Origin: Rhabditoides inermis
Taxonomy: Eukaryota; Nematoda; Chromadorea; Rhabditida; Rhabditidae
NCBI GenBank assembly: GCA_963966185.1
Contig: CAWZYM010000017.1
Span: 313,024-377,023, forward strand
DNA length: 64,000 nt
Direction of reading: 5' to 3'
Every line of letters begins with the position of its first letter. Within the stretch, counting starts at the first letter, position 1. Below the pieces are notes generated by a model. It ran no database searches, was not told the DNA's origin, and saw only the letters and a list, made by a program, of their open reading frames with translations. Both the position numbers and the translations under genes were made by a program. Of the stretch, positions 53,409-64,000 are shown piece by piece.

Positions 53409-54622
53409 ATGTTGCGCGGTGTGCTGGCCCTCTCTCTGGCAGCTGCCGCACTCGCACTCACCTACGAGTCCGGAGCGAGGGATACCAAACAGGTGGGCCA
53501 TACTGAAATACAACACGTGCAAGTGTCGAATGCCACTGATACTCCCGTCTCCCAATCATCCACTGACTTCCTTCAGATCGGTCGCACGATGACGTTCGAT
53601 CTGGAGAGTCGGATGACGTGCTTCTTCGAGCCGCTGCTCGCCGGACACCGACTCATGACCAGTGTCAAGGTACCCATGCTTATTACTCTATGCATGCCAC
53701 AAAGCACAGTGGAATGATGATGAATTGTGATCGTTGCAGCGAGTCCGGATAAATGATTTGATTTGATTTGATCGTTGCAGCACTTTGACGAGTCGAAGAT
53801 CAAGCTGCAGCTGCGAGTCACGTCCCCGTCCGGCGACCTGTCCGAGTGGTCCCACGGGGACTTTGTCGCCTTGGCTGAACACGACATTAAGGAGGACGGT
53901 GAGATTTTTTTACATTTCCAAAGTACATCACATTGTGCCCGTCCCGAGGTCCCGATCCCGACACTTCCTGTGAATGACACGAAAACAGTGTCCGTCTGAG
54001 TCAAATGCGACACCCTGATGAACCTGCACAATTCGAATCACCTCCAGGCGACCACGAGATCTGTGTGTTCTCGGCGCGTCCGATCCGCGTCAACCTGAAT
54101 GTGCACTTCTTCGACCCGGCGAAGAGCGACGAGGCGTTCGCCAAGTACCTGCAGGACAACGACCTCCACGACGACATCCAGAAGAGGTGCGAACGGGATC
54201 TTGGCTTGACTGCTTCTTATGGAGACATTTCTTTTCTTTTCTTTTACAGTCAGTTGTCGGACACTTTTTTGAGACATTTCTTTCAAAGTCTTTCGAACTG
54301 TTTTACAAAACATTTTTAGGACATCTTCGTGCTTCGAGAACCTCTACAAGATCTTTTATTCGATCAAGTTCTACAACTCTATCTCCGTCAAGGATGAGAA
54401 GCTGCAGGTAGTGAAAAAGAGATGAAGTGAAAGAGAAGAATGTCCATTTCAGGAGCGCAATTCCGAGTACATCAAGAACTTCTCCGTTGGCTTCTCGCTC
54501 ATTACCGTCATCATCGCTTTCATTCAGGTAGGCCAATTATTATATCAATCGATAAATCAATATTCCAGATCTACACGATTCGCAAGTTCTTCCGCGTGGA
54601 CAAGTCTCGCATTTCCATTTAA
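53409..54622 (+). CDS. p24 (emp24/gp25L/TMED) cargo receptor
   Basis: Single-pass membrane protein cycling between ER and Golgi in COPII/COPI vesicles. Seven exons give 216 residues, the family length. A cleavable signal peptide (MLRGVLALSLAAAALALTYES) precedes a GOLD domain with FDLESRMTCFFEPL and HEICVFSARP (the disulphide cysteine pair). A coiled-coil region with NLYKIFYSIKFYN follows, then a transmembrane helix (FSVGFSLITVIIAFIQIYTI). The cytoplasmic tail RKFFRVDKSRISI has the FF COPII/COPI signal but lacks a terminal KKxx, suggesting a gamma- or beta-type p24. GTTTCAG directly precedes the ATG (53406-53407), a probable trans-splice acceptor. AATAAA is at 54754. Confidence 0.93.
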
Positions 54623-54753
54623 TTCCATTCCCTATTTGTCTGATTCACTTTCTAGTCCCCCATTCCATACACCGATACACGGGTCGCCTCTCATCGCCAC
54701 CACAACATTCAAAATAATTTATTCCGCGACTCTTTTCACAGATATGCAAATAT

Positions 54754-54759
54754 AATAAA
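54754..54759 (+). terminator. Poly(A) signal of the p24 gene
   Basis: AATAAA lies 132 bp after the stop codon, followed by a second AATAAA. Confidence 0.5.
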
Positions 54760-55023
54760 TACAAATAAATAAGTACAACCTAGTTGGCGCCAAACACAAC
54801 AAAAAAGAGAGAAAGATTCCCGCGCGCCAACACCACACAATCGTGTCGAAAGAAGACGAAAAGACGAAAACCTCAAAGGCGCTATGGAACTGCTAGAAAC
54901 AGAGATGATTCTGCATAGGACAACAACAAATCACATGTAGATGGGGAAGAATCACAGAGAGAGTGGCTATCTGGCTGCGGGTTGGAGGGGAGTGCCGAGG
55001 GGAGTGCCGAGGGAAGGGACAGA

Positions 55024-60089
<5,066 letters not shown>

Positions 60090-60887
60090 TGCGGGATCGA
60101 CTGAGGGAAACTGGACTAGACTCACTCACTCGGCTGCTCGAGTCGCTAGCACTGCATCTACCTGCAACCACTCATTTTCATACAATCAACGATGGGTCCA
60201 AGAGAAACAATCAGTGCGAAAGTGATGAGACGCGTTGATAAGACATCAGTGATATCTGGCGGCTAATTCGAGTACGATATGAAAAGAAGTGGGCGATCGA
60301 TATGTGTCACACGAAGTGAGTAGCCTGGGGGAGTGAGAAGGGGGAACGGATCACAGTCCCCACTGCACTCACTGTCGCTCCGCCGCGCGCGGACACCCAA
60401 AACGCGCAAACAAACGAAACGCGTGTACCGAGTACGGTAAACGTATACCACGGTATCTATATAATTTCAAATCGGTTTTATAACAGAGGTATCATCATTA
60501 GGGTGATATACATATCCACTAAAACTCGAAATTATGCACATTGAACCAGTAAATTCAGCGCAAAAATGGTCCGAAATTGTGACACGTGAACGTAGTGCTG
60601 CGTAGTGTTTCTGTTGACACACTCAAGGTCGCACACAAGGAGACACAACATAAACAGCTGATAGTTTTGGATTTTTAATTATATTTTCTTTTAGTTTTAT
60701 CGTGTTATAATGGTGTCTTTCTATTCATAGTGTCATGGATGTATTAATCAAATGAAATGATCTATCAATCAACAATGATTCGTCGTTAACATCGATATAA
60801 AGAATGCCGCGTTCACATCGCATTGCGTGTTTGGTTGACGTGTACTAAAACTAGCTGAAACGATCAACAGTGAGCGATTGCAGGGTG
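60090..60887. promoter_or_regulatory. Divergent promoter region, zinc transporter / ERLEC1
   Basis: About 800 bp between two divergent genes that both act in the early secretory pathway. A CGCGCG patch lies near 60385. A shared, ER-stress-responsive promoter is possible but I could not point to a binding site with confidence. Confidence 0.45.
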
Positions 60888-63245
60888 ATGTTGTTACCGT
60901 TGTTGCTGCCGGCACTGGTTGCCGCATCGTTCTCCGTCGATGATTCGCAGCACTTCGCCATCCGATACACATCCGATCCGTTCCCGTCTCATCTCGTTGT
61001 CGACGAAAAGGACACCGTCCGAATCGCCTCCGTCGACGCCGAGAACTACGTCTGTCACATCGCCCGACCCGTCGATGAACAGGTGTGTATTGATTGAGTG
61101 AGCTTCTCGCCTCATTGATTGCAATGTCCTGGTTGCAGTCGTCGTCTCGAGTAACGGGTTATACTGGCCCGTCCCCGATCGAGCTACTCGCCCCACTTAC
61201 CACCGACAAGGTGTGCAGCATCCGCATGGAACCCTACTGGTCATACGAGCTCTGCCACGGACGGTCAGTGTTTTTTAACCTATGATGTGTGAATATTGAT
61301 TATCTTTATGACAAACGTTTCGATTGTACGTTACATGTGAAATGTACTGAGCTACTGTGTTGTTGCAGGTACTTGCTGCAGTTTCACGAAGAGAAAGACC
61401 TGGCGCGCGGATCACAGCGGGCAGAGTACTACCTCGGCAACTACCACGTCGACTATGTCACTGTGGTCAGTCCGATCTTCACTTGCTACTGTTGTAAACA
61501 ACATTTATCTACCAATCAGTTTTTCCTCACGCACTACGCTAACGGACAATTGAGGCATGAGAAGTTTAGGATTTGAATCCCCATACTTTCTAGGCGAACA
61601 AGCTCGACCAGATCGACCCTCCGCGTCGAATGGTCGACGATCTCGAACTGCCCTACTTCCCCATCCAGTACACACAGGTATGCATTCATTGATGTTATCG
61701 ATTAGTATTGATTGATCAGGGAACGACATGCGACATCACCGGCAAGCCGCGCACCACCACTGTCATCTACGTCTGTGTGCAGGTGAGAATCAACTGAAGA
61801 CCGAAACATTTTCGCTTGATGTCGAAGAAAAACGATAGATGTTCTTTTCAAAAGAGTATGTACCGTTTAGTAGGATTCTGAATCGTCGTCTTTTCAGCAC
61901 GCTCGCAACCAGATCCACTCCATCTCCGAGACATCCTCCTGCAACTACGAGGTGTGCACAGAGCTCAGTAATCGATATTCGATTCTCCTTGCAGGTGGTT
62001 GTGTTGACGAACTCGCTGTGCTCCCATCCCGCATTCAAGCCCAGCACCAAACAGACCAGCGAGATTGTCTGCTACGACCAGGCGACGAGAGAGGTGCGTC
62101 TGCTCGCTCATTTTTTTCATGCATCTCTATTCACCTTCATAACATTTACATGTGGTGCTCCCGTATTTCACGTTTCACTTCATCATACAATATGCCTTTA
62201 CAGGAACCATCTCCGCTCCGCGAGCAACAAGCCAAAAAGGAGAAGGAGGATGAGTTCAAGCGGCAGTACACCATCGGAAAACATGCCCGAGAAGTTCAGC
62301 CAGATCGACATGAAGGTGTCTGAGATGCTAGAGAACGGATTCAAGGTGGGAAACACCTATCGAGAGTCGATTATCGATTGATTCAGGAGCTGGAGAACAA
62401 GATGCGCGCGGCACAGGGCGGCAACACCATGTCGGTCGAAGAGACGATACGCGAGAAGTGAGTTGTTCTCTTCTCTTGGTCCCCTTTTTCTTCCTCTCCC
62501 TCTCTCCCTCTCTCCCTCTCTCCCTCTCCCCCCTCTCTCTCCCCCTCTCTCTCCCCCCTCTCTCTCCCCCCTCTCTCATCCCCTCTATCTCTTTTCCTCC
62601 CTCCCTCCCTCGCCACATTGACCCCCTCCTAGGAAGCAGCGCACCAACCAGGAGATTGCCGACTCGAAGAAGGAGCGCGCCCAGCTCGCCATGATGCAGG
62701 AGACGGTACGGTAGCGTAAGAGATTACTGTATTACCGTACTCTCCAGGTGCGCGCCATCTTCTCGGGGGAGGAGTGCATCCACGGCGGCGCGGGCTGGTG
62801 GAAGTACGAGTACTGCTACGGATCCAAGGTATCGTGGAAGAGGGCTGAGCGGATGGGCCAGAAACCTATGCAACTCGTTTCAGGTGACTCAGTACCACCA
62901 GGACGGCACGAATCGGCTGTCGGTAAAGCTCGGCGAGTGGAATGCGGACATTCAAAGGGCGTGGATCAAGGAGAACCCACACAAAAAACCGCACAAGGTA
63001 TTGGCTACTAGAAATCTCCCACGTCACTCTACCCGTTTCAGTTCGAAGGCAAGGTGACGCAGATCTCGCACATTTTCACCTACGGCGACTTTTGCGAGGA
63101 GGCGAACGGACACAGGTGAGAGTGGAGGAGGGGAAGAGACTGGGGACCACCCACGTTGCAGGAGCGTTGAGGTGCGAATGCGATGCAAGCTCGTCGACGG
63201 AAGCAAGCTCGCAGTCGCCATGACCATGATGGTGAGTGTCCTTCC

Positions 63246-63308
<63 letters not shown>

Positions 63309-63444
63309 ACTCCCTTTCCAGGAGCCGTCGACCTGCTCTTACATTCTCACCGTCGAGTCGGACCGATTCTGTGCCCCGATGCAGTTCGCCGATGGCGATG
63401 GAATCATCCAGATCACACAGGAACAGTTGAGGAAGCTCTTCTAG
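60888..63444 (+). CDS. ERLEC1 / XTP3-B, ER lectin of ER-associated degradation
   Basis: ER-lumenal mannose-recognition lectin that hands misfolded glycoproteins to the HRD1 ligase. Starts MLLPLLLPALVAASFS, a signal peptide (60888); GATTGCAG ends 4 bp upstream. About 13 exons run to a stop at 63444. Two MRH domains are visible. MRH1 spans about residues 80-240: CSIRMEPYWSYELCHGR, RAEYYLGNY, CDITGKPRTTTVIYVC, then SCNYEVVVLTNSLCSHP. MRH2 is in the C-terminal third: CIHGGAGWWKYEYCYGS, FCEEANGHRSVEVRMRC, then SCSYILTVESDRFCAP. Two MRH domains separate ERLEC1 from OS-9, which has one. A Lys/Glu-rich linker separates them. Introns contain CT repeats at 62491-62605 and 63248-63304. Middle exon borders are approximate. 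Confidence 0.92.
62488..62606. repeat. (CTCTCCC)n-type pyrimidine repeat
   Basis: Imperfect CTCTCCCTCTCC repeat of about 115 bp in an ERLEC1 intron, in sense orientation a polypyrimidine tract. Confidence 0.95.
63247..63304. repeat. (CT)n microsatellite before the last ERLEC1 exon
   Basis: Pure CT run of about 56 bp, ending 18 bp before the final acceptor. Confidence 0.95.
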
Positions 63445-63728
63445 ACACTCTTCTCCGAGCCTCGCCTTGCCTTCTCTCTCACTCCATGTGATTCAAAGAC
63501 TACTCTCTGTGAGCACTCACCATAAGTTATATTTATTTTTGTCTATAGCTTTTTCGCGAATTATATTTTGCAAATTGTATAGGAATCTTTTATACGGGAT
63601 GCCAGATAAACTGTGGTTTGAACAAAAGTGTATTCGTAGGCAAAACAATCAACAATAACAATTCACTAATGCATAGTCTACTCTATACATGATCTATGAG
63701 ACTAATGATACGTTCTTCTTCTCTTTTT

Positions 63729-63868
63729 CTAATACCAGTAGGTGGGGGCGGGCTTCCTGTCGTCCTGGATGCCCATCTCCTGCTGAATCTCCTGCTCGAA
63801 CGACATCAGCTTGGGCACATATGTCCTCTCCAGAACCACCGACGACGGGGTGTCCTTGCCCTCCACCT
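63729..63868 (-). CDS. 3' exon of an unrecognised gene entering from the right
   Basis: The last exon of a minus-strand gene: acceptor TTGCAG at 63869, then a frame with EGKDTPSSVVLERTYVPKLMSFEQEIQQEMG and the end DDRKPAPTYWY-stop at 63729. The composition is that of a normal soluble protein. I do not recognise the family; the rest lies outside the window. It converges with ERLEC1, leaving 284 bp between the stop codons. Confidence 0.6.
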
Positions 63869-64000
63869 CTGCAATCAATCAATCACTAAAGATAGCATAG
63901 AAAGAACAAAGGAGACATACGCGAAAGACACATCTACAGTAAGAATAATCAACTTGCTGAATTACATAGCTATAATGAATGAAGGAGGAGCAAAGAGCAG

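Overview
The window is a piece of a nematode nuclear genome. The evidence is a cuticle collagen with nematode cysteine spacing, a GLH-type germ-granule helicase, introns mostly 40-50 bp long with TTTCAG acceptors, acceptor-like TTTCAG just before several start codons (as in spliced-leader trans-splicing), and close matches to GOA-1, LIN-41, RAE1/NPP-17, ERCC-1 and NCS proteins. From memory, most of the recognised C. elegans orthologues (glh-1, mei-1, ercc-1, ncs-2, npp-17, lin-41, hprt-1, riok-2, goa-1) lie on chromosome I, so the window probably represents the ancestral block that became C. elegans chromosome I. The species is not identifiable. The gene models below were assembled by hand from splice signals and reading frames; most close to an exact multiple of three with family-typical lengths.

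Layout, left to right. A cuticle collagen (+, 495-1913) is followed by a 670-bp foldback element (2156-2825). Three minus-strand genes then lie head to tail with short gaps: katanin p60 (11445 to 7602), ERCC-1 (7383 to 6515) and GLH helicase (6225 to 2843); they look like an operon of germline and meiosis functions. NCS calcium sensor (+, 12534-13656) converges on RAE1 (minus, 21502 to 14380), whose 4.5-kb intron holds a tRNA-derived SINE, a second tRNA-like sequence and an inverted-repeat element. A PTP1B-like phosphatase (minus, 24197 to 21926) lies just upstream of RAE1. Double-length tyrosyl-tRNA synthetase (+, 24978-27811), a bHLH factor (+, 29025-29736) and LIN-41/TRIM71 (+, 31296-35111) follow.

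A 151-aa unrecognised protein (+, 35609-36265) meets HPRT (minus, 37476 to 36356) tail to tail. RIOK2 (minus, 40761 to 38230) and a MATH-BTB SPOP-like adaptor (minus, 43247 to 41503) come next. Between 43.8 and 44.8 kb lie a tRNA-like fragment, a decayed Polinton/Maverick protease and a small transposon whose relative sits in a GLH intron. Goα (goa-1, minus, 47748 to 45345) has 5.7 kb of gene-free, microsatellite-rich DNA upstream.

The right end is rich in secretory-pathway genes: a p24 cargo receptor (+, 53409-54622), a ZnT5-like zinc transporter (minus, 60089 to 55024) and an ERLEC1/XTP3-B lectin (+, 60888-63444). A 43-aa secreted peptide gene appears to be nested on the opposite strand inside one zinc-transporter intron. 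The 3' end of an unrecognised minus-strand gene enters at 63868-63729. Simple GA/CT repeats are very abundant, often filling introns.
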